In this document: positions 53,552 to 61,831 of the stretch, in pieces
Position numbering within the stretch: position 1 is the first letter of the stretch
Layout of the letters: each line of letters starts with the position of its first letter
NCBI RefSeq assembly: GCF_900240285.1
Contig: NZ_OESS01000001.1
Coordinates: 1,488,001-1,552,000 of the forward strand
DNA: 64,000 bases
Direction of reading: 5' to 3'
From: Halobacillus sp. Marseille-P3879
Lineage (GTDB): Bacteria > Bacillota > Bacilli > Bacillales > Halobacillaceae
Program-made: the position numbers and the translations under genes
The notes under the pieces: model-generated
Told to the model about the DNA's origin: nothing
What the model saw: only the letters and a program-made list of their open reading frames with translations
Databases searched by the model: none

Positions 53552-54304
53552 TTGAATTCCTTAAGCAGGGAAGAAGAATATTTTCTTCATAAGCATTTTA
53601 GGTATTTTATTGAGGAAGAAGACGAGAAATATGGAATCACAGAAGGAACAACGCTATGTACTAAATCAGGAGTTCAGGAAACAATCGACTTTATACACGT
53701 TTATATGCAGTCTGAATTTCTATTAACGTCAGCATCTATTCTTTCAAAAAGATATAGCTATTACATCGCTTCGGTTCCATTAGCTTCCATGACCTTGTTT
53801 AACAAAATGCCCAATATGAATTTGGAAAACATAGAGTTAATACGTACGACTGAAGAAAAGAAATGGTTTCCTAAAATTAGGCTCCTTTCGCAGGAAGTCA
53901 GTCAACCAGCTGAAGGAGAGCGGATGGATTGGATGCTTAAGGAACTTACAAACCTCTTTTCATTTCATATCCGTCCATTATTTTTACACATCAATCAATT
54001 AACCAGACTATCTATGGACGTTATGTGGGAAAATATTGCACTATATATGTTTCGGTTTTATGAAAAAGAATTAAGTTTATGGTATGACGAAGCTGATGTT
54101 AGAAACCTTAAGGAGGATCTCTATTTTATAGTAGAGCGTCTGCCGGGAGAGGTGTTCGGCATGAAGAGGAATCCATTTAGTTATTTCTTATACCAGCCCC
54201 TACTGAGCAGCGGCGCAAGGAAAAGAAAATGCTGCTGTTTATCCTATAAGCTATATCAGGACAGTAATTTTTGTAAGACATGCCCTCATTTGGCAGATCA
54301 GTAG
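53552..54304 (+). CDS. FhuF-like [2Fe-2S] protein (ferric-siderophore reductase type) at end of men operon
   Basis: 250 residues. The mid-region resembles the IucA/FhuF C-terminal domain (LTNLFSFHIRPLFLHINQLT, MWENIALYMFRFYEKEL). The very C-terminus has a cysteine cluster, Cys227-228-229 then Cys241 and Cys244 (KCCCLSYKLYQDSNFCKTC), like the C-C-x10-C-x2-C site of the ferric reductase FhuF, here with x11. Reduction of ferric siderophore is the likely role. TTG start with AGAGGTGAA. Only 15 bp behind menC, so cotranscription is probable. Confidence 0.72.
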   Translation: MNSLSREEEYFLHKHFRYFIEEEDEKYGITEGTTLCTKSGVQETIDFIHVYMQSEFLLTSASILSKRYSYYIASVPLASMTLFNKMPNMNLENIELIRTTEEKKWFPKIRLLSQEVSQPAEGERMDWMLKELTNLFSFHIRPLFLHINQLTRLSMDVMWENIALYMFRFYEKELSLWYDEADVRNLKEDLYFIVERLPGEVFGMKRNPFSYFLYQPLLSSGARKRKCCCLSYKLYQDSNFCKTCPHLADQ

Positions 54305-54367
54305 CCATTTCTGTAATAAAAGCCGTCTTTTTGTTCAACCTAAGTACATAAAGGAGGCTTTTTGTGT

Positions 54368-54706
54368 ATGGATAAGAAACCGTATTTTGTAAATATAGGT
54401 ACCAGAGAAATTTCGATTAATCATGATGGCAACAACGATGATTTCGTAATTTATGCCGATGGAGAGGATTTGTTATTGTTAAGGGAAATGTTTGATGAAA
54501 TGTATAATTCAGACACGCGGGCATTCTTTAGGGCTCACGTTCCATTTGATCCTTACCATAGAGATCAGTCAAATGATGAGTTTGATGAAGGAATGAAATC
54601 TGCTTTTCGGAAAATTTACGAGCTTGGTGATGAGCAGACGAAGCAGCACATTTCATCAATGGGTGTCCTTGAAGATTTAGACAGTAATAAGCCGCTTCAA
54701 GACTGA
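54368..54706 (+). CDS. Conserved hypothetical acidic protein
   Basis: 112 residues, acidic, no signal or membrane segment. The sequence ADGEDLLLLREMFDEMYNSD and FRAHVPFDPYHRDQSNDEFD, followed by RKIYELGDEQTKQHISSMGV, looks like a widespread Bacillaceae family whose name I do not recall; sometimes annotated as hydrolase without basis. ATG 54368 follows AAAGGAGG nine bases upstream. Convergent with the lipoprotein gene, with a hairpin across the 3' end. Confidence 0.75.
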   Translation: MDKKPYFVNIGTREISINHDGNNDDFVIYADGEDLLLLREMFDEMYNSDTRAFFRAHVPFDPYHRDQSNDEFDEGMKSAFRKIYELGDEQTKQHISSMGVLEDLDSNKPLQD

Positions 54707-54716
54707 AGCGGCTGAA
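54688..54716. terminator. Bidirectional terminator between 54368 gene and the lipoprotein gene
   Basis: AGCCGCTTCA pairs with TGAAGCGGCT around AGAC; AAAAA follows, which reads as Ts on the opposite strand. The plus gene's stop is inside. Confidence 0.8.
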
Positions 54717-54723
54717 AAATGGA

Positions 54724-55542
54724 TTAATTTAATTGTCCCATATCAGGTAATTCCTCAGCGTTTTCTTTAACATCATCGGGAATTTGAATATCTTCGACTT
54801 TATTAAAGTTGCTATAGTTTCCGCTTATCACCTGGTTTATGGAGGTTTTCTCGCCATCCATTTCGATTGTGAAATCCAATTCAGCATCAAGCTTTCTAGG
54901 GTAGTAACTTTCTTTGTCTACTTCAAAGGAGTAATCGACTTTCTCTACTGTTAAGTCCTCCATCGCATCTTCAGGCATTGTGCCATCAGGAAATGTTTCT
55001 TCCAACGAATCTTCGATGAGAGACTGAACGTTTTCGCCTTCTGAACTAAAAGATAAAATATAAGAGTTATCATCTTCTCCTAGGTTGATTTCGTCGACAT
55101 AACCTTCAAGGTTTTCAAGCTGATTTCCTGGAGACTGCTCTTCAGAGCTTATCTGATTAAGCTGATCCACAAGATCTTCAGGTGCTTTAAACCACCCATC
55201 TTCTCCGGGCATCGACATATACATGCCCTCTTCCGTATAGTACTGTTCCATGGACTGCCCCATAAATTCTATCGTTTGATAAAAGGCAACTGGATCCATC
55301 TGCATGTCTGAATCCATTTTCGTTTTTAAAGGTACGCCTTCCGGAACAGCTTCTTCTGAGTTACTGGAATTAACATCCATATTCTGGGTCATTTCCATAT
55401 CCATAGAGAAGCTCTCGAGCTCTTCAGACGCTGCTGCTGATTTCTCGAATACGTCTTTCGCTTTTTCTCCCTCGGCACTTGAGCAGGCAGTAATAAAAAG
55501 CAGGCTCAGTATGGCAAAGGGAATTAGTTTTAATTTCATCAT
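54724..55542 (-). CDS. Acidic lipoprotein, DUF6612/LppX-like
   Basis: 272-residue lipoprotein: signal MMKLKLIPFAILSLLFITAC with lipobox ITAC at Cys20, followed by a very acidic mature domain. FSMDMEMTQNMDVNSS, QTIEFMGQSMEQYYTEEGMY and DYSFEVDKESYYPRKLDAEL fit the DUF6612 fold, related to LolA/LppX-type lipid-binding barrels. Function unknown. AGGGGGA precedes tandem ATGs (55542, 55539). The acid-rich surface fits a salt-adapted cell. Confidence 0.8.
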   Translation of the reverse strand: MMKLKLIPFAILSLLFITACSSAEGEKAKDVFEKSAAASEELESFSMDMEMTQNMDVNSSNSEEAVPEGVPLKTKMDSDMQMDPVAFYQTIEFMGQSMEQYYTEEGMYMSMPGEDGWFKAPEDLVDQLNQISSEEQSPGNQLENLEGYVDEINLGEDDNSYILSFSSEGENVQSLIEDSLEETFPDGTMPEDAMEDLTVEKVDYSFEVDKESYYPRKLDAELDFTIEMDGEKTSINQVISGNYSNFNKVEDIQIPDDVKENAEELPDMGQLN

Positions 55543-55716
55543 GGTCCCCCTTTTATTCTACTCTCTATACATACGATTGGATTAAGAGAAAGTTTCAGAA
55601 ATTCAACATTTGTGTAACATAAGTGTAATAATCACTATTGTTTTTAATCTTGTAAGCTTATGATACGATTTAATGCAGAAGTACATATCTCGTTAATTAA
55701 AGGCAGTTGATTTAAC

Positions 55717-56196
55717 ATGAAAACTTTTTACGATTATTATAGAAATCAAGTGAAGCTCTCTTTTGAGGATCACCCTTTTTCAACTGCACCTAAGCATGTC
55801 TGGGTTATTTGCCGGTACGATGATCAATGGCTGTTAACTAAACATAAGGACAGAGGTCTTGAGTTTCCTGGAGGGAAAGTAGAAGAAGGAGAATCAGCTG
55901 ACGAAGCGGCTGTAAGGGAAGTGCGGGAAGAAACGGGTGCGGAGGTTAAGCGTCTGTATTATATTGGCCAGTATTATGTGGCGGGCAAGGGTGGAACAAT
56001 CATTAAAAACGTATATTTCGCCAACATTTCATACTTAATGGAACAGCCTCATTATTATGAGACAGAAGGCCCTTTTCTGCTTGAGGAATTACCTGCATCT
56101 ATAAAAAATAATCCGCTTTACAGCTTTATGATGAAGGATGAAGTGTTAATAGAGTGTTTAAAAGTAATTAAAAGGAAGCATTTAGAATCTCATTAA
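55717..56196 (+). CDS. ytkD: Nudix nucleoside triphosphatase YtkD
   Basis: 159-residue RNA/DNA precursor-sanitising phosphatase. The Nudix box GGKVEEGESADEAAVREVRE-ETG lies at residues 52-74 with the three catalytic Glu residues. N-terminal STAPKHVWVICRYDDQWLLT is characteristic of YtkD, which hydrolyses (d)GTP and 8-oxo-dGTP in B. subtilis. Start at 55717 (MKTFYDYYR) has a weak ribosome site (AAAGGCAG at 55699). Terminator directly behind. Confidence 0.93.
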   Translation: MKTFYDYYRNQVKLSFEDHPFSTAPKHVWVICRYDDQWLLTKHKDRGLEFPGGKVEEGESADEAAVREVREETGAEVKRLYYIGQYYVAGKGGTIIKNVYFANISYLMEQPHYYETEGPFLLEELPASIKNNPLYSFMMKDEVLIECLKVIKRKHLESH

Positions 56197-56197
56197 A

Positions 56198-56226
56198 ACA
56201 CCGTGCCAGAAGAGGCACGGTGTTTT
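56198..56226. terminator. Terminator between ytkD and pckA
   Basis: AACACCGTGCC pairs with GGCACGGTGTT around AGAAGA, followed by TT. Usable from both convergent genes. Confidence 0.88.
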
Positions 56227-56258
56227 GTATATATTAAAGAAATGAGGAAACAGTATCA

Positions 56259-57851
56259 TCAAGCTCTACCGTAATTTGGGCCCGCCTTTATAATATCATT
56301 GCTTGCTTGCTTAAATTGTTTAAAGTTCTCATGGAATTGCTTTGCCAGGTCATTAGCTTTCTTATCATAGGCATCCGGATCTTTCCACGTTTTTTTAGGG
56401 ATTAATACATCATCAGGTACACCAGGGCAATGGACTGGGATGTTTAAGCCGAATACCGGGTCTGTATATGTGTCTGCAGAATTGAGCTCACCTTCCAAAG
56501 CAGCGTGGATCATGGCCCGCGTATAAGAGAGTTTCATACGCTTACCTTCCCCATAAGGTCCGCCGGTCCATCCCGTGTTTACCAGGTAGACGTCTGAATT
56601 AAATTGGTCAATTTTTTCTCCGAGCATTTCAGCGTACACAGAAGGGGCTAACGGAAGAAAAGGTGAACCGAAACAAGCTGAGAATGTGGCTTGAGGTGAA
56701 GTTACTCCCCGTTCAGTGCCTGCAAGCTTACTCGTATAACCACTTAAAAAATGATACATCGCTTGCTCTTTAGAGAGCTTACTGATAGGAGGAAGAACCC
56801 CTGTAGCATCAGCTGTTAGAAATACAATTGCATTTGGATGCCCTGCTACACTAGGAATCACTGTGTTTTTAATATGATCTAGAGGATAGGCGGCTCTAGT
56901 ATTTTCAGTTAAGGATGTGTCGTCATAATCAGGCTGATTCGTTCCTTCATTTAAAATGACGTTTTCTAAAACTGTTCCAAAATGAATAGCATCGAAAATT
57001 TGAGGTTCTTTATCATAGGATAGATTGATGCATTTAGCATAACACCCACCCTCAATGTTTGAAATGCCGTAGTTTGACCACGCGTGTTCATCATCCCCGA
57101 TCAGTTTTCGATCTGCATCCGCTGACAGTGTAGTCTTGCCTGTTCCTGACAATCCAAAAAAGAGAGCGACATCGCCTTCTTTCCCTACATTTGCTGAGCA
57201 GTGCATAGGAAGAACATTTTGTTTAGGTAATATATAATTCATTACAGAAAAAATAGATTTCTTAATCTCCCCCGCATATTCCGTGCCTCCGATAAGCACC
57301 ACTCTATGCTTAAAGGAAATCATAATGAAAGCTTCTGAATTTGTACCATCAGTATCAGGGTCAGCCTTAAATGTAGGAGCGGAAATTACTGTAAATTCAG
57401 CATCATGGTCAGTTAATTCATCATGTTCTGGTCGGATGAACATTTGTCGTGCAAACAGGTTGTGCCAGGCAAATTCGTTGATGACTCTTAAAGGAAGGCG
57501 GTATCTTTCATCTGCACCGGCATAACCGTTGAATACAAAAAGTTCATCCTGCTTCTTTAAGTAATCCAACACCTTATGATAAAGCTTTACAAACGTAAGC
57601 TCATCAATCGACTGATTTACTTTACCCCAGTTTACAGTATCAGCAGCTTCATCGTCTTTTACGATGAATTTATCGTGCGGAGAACGGCCTGTATATTCTC
57701 CTGTTGTCGCTTGAATAGCGCCACTATTTGTCAGAGTGCCTTCATTGCGCGCAAGGATTCTCTCGACAAGATGTGGGACTGATAATTGGTGTTGAACATT
57801 AGGCTCATTTAATAGTTGAGTCAAATCAGACATCTGATTAATGGTGCTCAT
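56259..57851 (-). CDS. pckA: Phosphoenolpyruvate carboxykinase (ATP)
   Basis: Gluconeogenic enzyme forming PEP from oxaloacetate; 530 residues. Substrate site [37 protein letters not shown], kinase-1a P-loop [15 protein letters not shown] and kinase-2 LIGDDEHAW are intact, as is the adenine-site [16 protein letters not shown]-type segment. AAAGGCGGGT precedes the ATG. Minus-strand TGGACT-16-TATACT near 57900-57930 is a likely promoter. Confidence 0.98.
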   Translation of the reverse strand: MSTINQMSDLTQLLNEPNVQHQLSVPHLVERILARNEGTLTNSGAIQATTGEYTGRSPHDKFIVKDDEAADTVNWGKVNQSIDELTFVKLYHKVLDYLKKQDELFVFNGYAGADERYRLPLRVINEFAWHNLFARQMFIRPEHDELTDHDAEFTVISAPTFKADPDTDGTNSEAFIMISFKHRVVLIGGTEYAGEIKKSIFSVMNYILPKQNVLPMHCSANVGKEGDVALFFGLSGTGKTTLSADADRKLIGDDEHAWSNYGISNIEGGCYAKCINLSYDKEPQIFDAIHFGTVLENVILNEGTNQPDYDDTSLTENTRAAYPLDHIKNTVIPSVAGHPNAIVFLTADATGVLPPISKLSKEQAMYHFLSGYTSKLAGTERGVTSPQATFSACFGSPFLPLAPSVYAEMLGEKIDQFNSDVYLVNTGWTGGPYGEGKRMKLSYTRAMIHAALEGELNSADTYTDPVFGLNIPVHCPGVPDDVLIPKKTWKDPDAYDKKANDLAKQFHENFKQFKQASNDIIKAGPNYGRA

Positions 57852-57937
57852 ATGGGACTACCCGCCTTTACTTAAAGATTTGGTGCTACTTTGAAATAAA
57901 GTATAACACATTAGTTTGTTTAGTCCATACTATTAAT

Positions 57938-57951
57938 TGAAATTGCTTTCA
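57938..57951. promoter_or_regulatory. cre-like palindrome upstream of pckA/yuxK
   Basis: TGAAATTGCTTTCA has perfect TGAAA/TTTCA arms but TG in place of the central CG of a cre site. It lies 87-100 bp before pckA and 52-65 bp before yuxK. B. subtilis pckA is glucose-repressed through CcpN rather than CcpA, so this is only a candidate. Confidence 0.3.
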
Positions 57952-58002
57952 TTTTATTTTATTACATAATGAGCTATAATGTTATTGAAGGGATGTGAAA
58001 TA

Positions 58003-58389
58003 GTGAGCAAATCTATAATTCTCTACGATGCCGGGTGCTATTTGTGTCGGCAGAGTAAAAAGTGGATACAAATTTTAGACTTTTTTAAGTTTTTTCAATG
58101 GGAAACAATCCAGAATGCCGGAAGCACTGAATGGGAGAAAGACGTGAATTTAAATGAGGAGAATTTGTCTAAAGAGATTCACTTGATCACCCCTGATGGA
58201 AAGATACTAAGAGGCTTTTATTCACTGAGATACGTATTAATAAGAACGCCTCTGACATTTATTGCAGGATTATTTATGTATATCCCGGGTTCTGGATTGG
58301 TTGGTGTTCCCGTCTATAAATGGATTGCCCGAAATCGATACAGGATCTTTAAGAACCGCTGTAAAAACGGCTCTTGTTCAATTTCTTAA
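58003..58389 (+). CDS. yuxK: DUF393 thiol-disulfide oxidoreductase-like protein (YuxK family)
   Basis: 128 residues. The DUF393 N-terminus is SIILYDAGCYLCRQSKKW, with CxxC at residues 12-15, followed by GKILRGFYSLRYVLIRTPLT and the C-terminal FMYIPGSGLVGVPVYKWIAR. Two further cysteines end the protein. Predicted DCC-type thiol oxidoreductase; partner unknown. GTG 58003 follows GGGATGTGA. Divergent from pckA and upstream of the metK leader. Confidence 0.85.
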   Translation: MSKSIILYDAGCYLCRQSKKWIQILDFFKFFQWETIQNAGSTEWEKDVNLNEENLSKEIHLITPDGKILRGFYSLRYVLIRTPLTFIAGLFMYIPGSGLVGVPVYKWIARNRYRIFKNRCKNGSCSIS

Positions 58390-58402
58390 AGGGGAAAATT
58401 GA

Positions 58403-58431
58403 TTGACATGCTTACAGTATTTCGATACTAT
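58403..58431 (+). promoter_or_regulatory. Promoter of the metK SAM-riboswitch transcript
   Basis: Perfect TTGACA (58403-58408), a 17-base spacer and TACTAT (58426-58431); the S box starts about 10 bases after the predicted start site. Confidence 0.8.
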
Positions 58432-58447
58432 TAGTCCGAACGGATAC

Positions 58448-58563
58448 TCTCTTATCCAGAGCTGGTGGAGGGACAGGCCCAATGAAACCCGGCAACCGTC
58501 AATTATTTGACATGGTGCTAACCTGCAGCAAGGTCGTGTTTACGATCTTGGACGATAAGAGCG
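58448..58563 (+). ncRNA. SAM-I riboswitch (S box)
   Basis: All S-box landmarks are in order: CTCTTATCCAGAG (58449), GGTGGAGGGACAGGCCC, AATGAAACCCGGCAACC, GGTGCTAA, CCTGCAGCAAGG and closing GACGATAAGAG (ends 58561) that pairs with the first strand. It binds S-adenosylmethionine and stops transcription of metK when SAM is sufficient. Confidence 0.97.
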
Positions 58564-58576
58564 AAAGGAACGGATG

Positions 58577-58606
58577 CCTTTCCTCTTTAAGAAGGAAGGG
58601 TTTTTC
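58577..58606 (+). terminator. S-box terminator
   Basis: CCTTTCCT and AGGAAGG pair with a one-base bulge and are followed by five Ts, directly after the aptamer. The first arm can also pair with GAAAGG just upstream, giving the alternative fold. Confidence 0.75.
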
Positions 58607-58738
58607 TTTATGTACAACCTTAATTGGAAATATAGATAAACAAATATGAAGTTCCTAGCGTAATATAAACTTCTATAAAGTAATACTGGAAAGAGTGCCG
58701 TCGAATCTTTGTATTGACAGAAGGAGGAGTTTTTAAGA

Positions 58739-59938
58739 ATGCCTGCTAATCGCCGGTTATTCACGTCAGAATCTGTCACAGAGGGTCATCCTGACAAAAT
58801 TTGTGACCAGATTTCTGACGCGATTTTAGATGAAATATTAAAAAATGATCCAAATGCACGAGTGGCGTGTGAAACTACAGTTACCACTGGGTTAGTATTA
58901 GTATCTGGTGAAATAAGTACCAATACTTACGTAGATATCCCTGCAATTGTTCGAAAAACGATCAAAGAAATAGGATACACCAGGGCGAAGTACGGGTTTG
59001 ATGCTGATACTTGTGCCGTGCTTACAGCTATTGATGAACAATCACCTGATATTGCCGGAGGGGTAGATGTAGCACTAGAATCCCGTGAAGGTCAAATGAG
59101 CGACGACGAAATTGAAGCAATAGGAGCGGGGGACCAGGGATTAATGTTTGGATTCGCTAATAATGAAACCCAAGAATTAATGCCTCTTCCTATTTCATTA
59201 GCACATAAAATCGCAAAACGCCTTTCTGATGTAAGAAATGACGGAACTTTAAGTTACTTGCGCCCAGATGGTAAAACGCAGGTTACGATTGAGTACGATG
59301 AGAATGACCAGCCAGTTAGAGTGGATACGATTGTTATTTCTACTCAGCATGCTGAAGAAACTACGTTAAAGCAAATTCAAAAGGATTTAAAAGAACAAGT
59401 GATTAATCCTGTGGTTCCAGGTCATCTGATAGACGAACAGACAAAATATTTTATTAACCCTACAGGTCGTTTTGTTATCGGAGGTCCTCAAGGAGATGCA
59501 GGGTTAACAGGAAGAAAGATTATTGTTGATACTTATGGTGGATATGCCCGTCATGGCGGGGGCGCTTTTAGCGGAAAGGACGCTACCAAGGTAGACCGTT
59601 CAGCTGCTTATGCTGCCCGTTATGTGGCTAAAAATATCGTCGCTGCCAAATTAGCTGAGTCTTGCGAGGTCCAGTTGGCGTACGCTATAGGAGTTGCCCA
59701 GCCTGTCTCTATTTCTATAAATACCTTTGGGACAGGAAAGGTTTCTGAAGAGAACCTTGTAAAGGCGGTACGGGAATTATTTGATTTAAGACCAGCCGGT
59801 ATTATAAAGATGCTTGATCTGAGGCGCCCGATTTACCGCCAGACTGCTGCTTATGGTCACTTCGGCCGTACGGATGTCATCTTTCCATGGGAACAGACAG
59901 ATAAAGCAGAACTACTGAAAGGAAAAGTAACACAATAA
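58739..59938 (+). CDS. metK: S-adenosylmethionine synthetase MetK
   Basis: Forms SAM from methionine and ATP; 399 residues. [20 protein letters not shown] at the N-terminus, [20 protein letters not shown] (methionine and ATP site), [17 protein letters not shown] and the P-loop-like [19 protein letters not shown] are all present. GAAGGAGGAG precedes the ATG. Controlled by the S box; monocistronic. In B. subtilis asnB follows, whereas here a decayed mobile element does. Confidence 0.98.
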   Translation: MPANRRLFTSESVTEGHPDKICDQISDAILDEILKNDPNARVACETTVTTGLVLVSGEISTNTYVDIPAIVRKTIKEIGYTRAKYGFDADTCAVLTAIDEQSPDIAGGVDVALESREGQMSDDEIEAIGAGDQGLMFGFANNETQELMPLPISLAHKIAKRLSDVRNDGTLSYLRPDGKTQVTIEYDENDQPVRVDTIVISTQHAEETTLKQIQKDLKEQVINPVVPGHLIDEQTKYFINPTGRFVIGGPQGDAGLTGRKIIVDTYGGYARHGGGAFSGKDATKVDRSAAYAARYVAKNIVAAKLAESCEVQLAYAIGVAQPVSISINTFGTGKVSEENLVKAVRELFDLRPAGIIKMLDLRRPIYRQTAAYGHFGRTDVIFPWEQTDKAELLKGKVTQ

Positions 59939-59941
59939 AGA

Positions 59942-59970
59942 GGAAGCGCCGTTCCAAACGGCGTTTCTCA
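59942..59970 (+). terminator. Terminator of metK, left copy of a flanking duplication
   Basis: GCGCCGTT pairs with AACGGCGT around CCA, followed by TTCTC. A diverged copy of 26 bases (20 matches by eye) reappears near 60436-60461 beyond the inserted element. Confidence 0.75.
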
Positions 59971-60056
59971 GGCTGTCGAGAAAGATCTCGGCAGTTTTAT
60001 TTTTTGCTTTTTTCCAGGAATTTCTTTTTCTTAAGAAAGAACTCCTGGAGCCGGTG

Positions 60057-60182
60057 GTGAGTGGTTTCAACCAAAAAGAGTTGGATCGTTTGAACGAACT
60101 TTTAAATGAAGGAAAGTGGGTTTTTAGTATGGGAAAAGACTTCCCGGATTCGAAAGCACTCCATGGGCTGAAGTATTGGCGC
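60057..60182 (+). pseudogene. IS1182-type transposase C-terminal remnant
   Basis: The frame reads LNELLNEGKWVFSMGKD then SKALHGLKYWR, collinear with LNRLLNEVKWIYRMRKEK and ELHGLRYYR of the fragment at 34387, with a few residues lost in the VERSFAD part. It is too short for function. Confidence 0.6.
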
Positions 60183-60300
60183 ACACCGAAAGGTAAATGT
60201 CCGTCAACAAGCACTGATGACGGGTACCTGCCAGAACACAGAATATTGCCCTTCACCTATCCAAAGTAAGTTAGAATAGGATAGTCTTTTTCGGTGGAAG

Positions 60301-60370
60301 GCGGGCGAATACCACAAGACTCCGGCGGAAAAATAGCAGGCGTTATGAGACTCTGCAGCGGGGTATTCAC
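60301..60370. repeat. Partial GC-rich palindromic repeat
   Basis: GCGGGCGAATACC at the left and GGGTATTCAC at the right are inverted ends. Inside, AAGACTCCGGCGGAAAA and GAGACTCTGCAG recall the copies at 14971 and 34181. It is shorter than those. Confidence 0.5.
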
Positions 60371-60463
60371 GAGGAGGAGGTCGCATTTACCCGAACGATC
60401 TCACAAAAAAGCTTGTAGAAAAACTCTACAAGCTGTGAAGCACCGTTCTATACGCCACTTCTT

Positions 60464-60979
60464 TTAATTTTTTTCTATGTTTTTATAAACTTGCCCTTTC
60501 TCCACATAAGTGGCTCTGATTCGATCAAGTTCTTTGTAATCATCTTCAGTTAATTCCCGGATGACTTTAGCGGGACGCCCTAAAGCTAAGGTTCGTGGAG
60601 GAATTATTTTTCCGGGCGGAACTAAACTTCCGGCTCCGATAAAAGCTTGTTCCCCTATGACAGCTCCATCTAATATGAGGGACCCCATCCCGATAAGCGC
60701 ATTCTTCTTTATATGTGACGAATGTAACGTCACCTGATGCCCGACTGTGACACCGTCCTCAATAACTAATGGCTGGTTCGGGCTTTGATGAAGCATACTT
60801 AAATCCTGGATGTTTACTTCACTGCCGATATATACAGGAGCTACGTCTCCCCGTATTACTGTTTTAAACCAGATGCTCGATGATGCGCCAATGGTAACAT
60901 CTCCAGTGATAACAGCGTCTTCAGCAATATAGGCACTTTCATCAATCTTAGGCTGGATGCCTTTATATTCGCAAATCAT
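60464..60979 (-). CDS. ytoA: Gamma-carbonic anhydrase-like left-handed beta-helix protein YtoA
   Basis: 171 residues of hexapeptide repeats (ESAYIAEDAVITGDVTIGAS, VIRGDVAPVYIGSEVNIQDL) with the metal His residues in SMLHQSPNQP, GHQVTLHSS and the loop GSLVPPGKIIPPRTLALG. Gamma-CA fold; carbonic anhydrase activity in Bacillus homologues is not established. ATG 60979 follows AAGGGGG. Divergent from ytpA. Confidence 0.9.
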   Translation of the reverse strand: MICEYKGIQPKIDESAYIAEDAVITGDVTIGASSSIWFKTVIRGDVAPVYIGSEVNIQDLSMLHQSPNQPLVIEDGVTVGHQVTLHSSHIKKNALIGMGSLILDGAVIGEQAFIGAGSLVPPGKIIPPRTLALGRPAKVIRELTEDDYKELDRIRATYVEKGQVYKNIEKN

Positions 60980-61041
60980 GGTCAACCCCCTTATAATTAA
61001 TAATAAATTCAGTATAACAAATAGACAGGGAGAACAAAGTG

Positions 61042-61830
61042 ATGATTAAGGATAAGTTAGCAACGATTATAGTTGTCCACGGAGCATTCGAACACTCCGG
61101 GCGTTACACTTATTTAGTAGAGAAGCTGCAGAGGGATGGCTTCCATGTTGTGATTCATGATCTCCCTGGCCAAGGAAAATCGGAAGGATTAAAAGGCCAT
61201 ATCCGTTCTTTTGATGATTATTTACATAAGGTGAAAGAATGGGTGAAGGCAGCGGATCCTGATTTGCCCGTCTTCCTGCTAGGGCACAGCATGGGGGGTC
61301 TGATTGTTGTACGAACGCTTCAAAAGTTGGGAGTTACAGTGGATGGGGTTATTTTATCCTCTCCGGCGTTTGGTATTTTGAATGGGGCAAGTAAACCTAT
61401 GGCTGCCTTATCCAGGTTGTTGAATTTCGTGTGGCCTTCTTTTCGTGTGAATTCAACGCTCCAGCCGGAATCCATAACAACAAATCCCCAGGTAATTAAG
61501 AGGGATCATAACGATCCCCTCATTATTGATAAAGTATCGGTAAGGTGGTATAACGAATTTCAACGCTCCATTAAAAAAGCGTTTAAAAACGTGGATAAGT
61601 TTCCTGATGTACCTTTACTTGTTATGCAGTCCGGAGATGATCTGGTTGTCGATCGTTTAAAGACTTACCAATGGTTTCATGAAGTGAAAACAAATGAAAA
61701 AAATTACAAAGAATGGCCGGGTTTTTACCATGAACTATTTAATGAAGCAGAATGGCAGCTCCCTTATATGTATTTGTATAACTTCGTACAACAGCAGATG
61801 ACTAAGCATCAAACACAAAGGAGAGATTAA
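61042..61830 (+). CDS. ytpA: Monoacylglycerol lipase/lysophospholipase-like hydrolase YtpA
   Basis: 262-residue alpha/beta hydrolase. Oxyanion region IIVVHGAFEHSGRY, DLPGQGKSEG, nucleophile elbow FLLGHSMGGLIVV, late Asp in SGDDLVVD and late His in GFYHELFNE form the triad. In B. subtilis YtpA is a phospholipase that makes the lysophospholipid antibiotic bacilysocin. ATG 61042 or the GTG one codon earlier can serve GGGAG. ytpB starts directly after its stop. Confidence 0.9.
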   Translation: MIKDKLATIIVVHGAFEHSGRYTYLVEKLQRDGFHVVIHDLPGQGKSEGLKGHIRSFDDYLHKVKEWVKAADPDLPVFLLGHSMGGLIVVRTLQKLGVTVDGVILSSPAFGILNGASKPMAALSRLLNFVWPSFRVNSTLQPESITTNPQVIKRDHNDPLIIDKVSVRWYNEFQRSIKKAFKNVDKFPDVPLLVMQSGDDLVVDRLKTYQWFHEVKTNEKNYKEWPGFYHELFNEAEWQLPYMYLYNFVQQQMTKHQTQRRD

Positions 61831-61831
61831 T

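Larger units (their letters stand above)
59973..60434 (+). mobile_element. Decayed IS1182-derived element (copy 4)
   Basis: Left hairpin CTGTCGAGA...TCTCGGCAG (59973-59994) and right hairpin AGCTTGTAGA...TCTACAAGCT (60410-60434), same as the other copies. It contains a transposase C-terminal remnant and, at 60301-60370, the GC-rich palindromic repeat. The metK terminator is repeated in diverged form on its far side. Confidence 0.7.
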
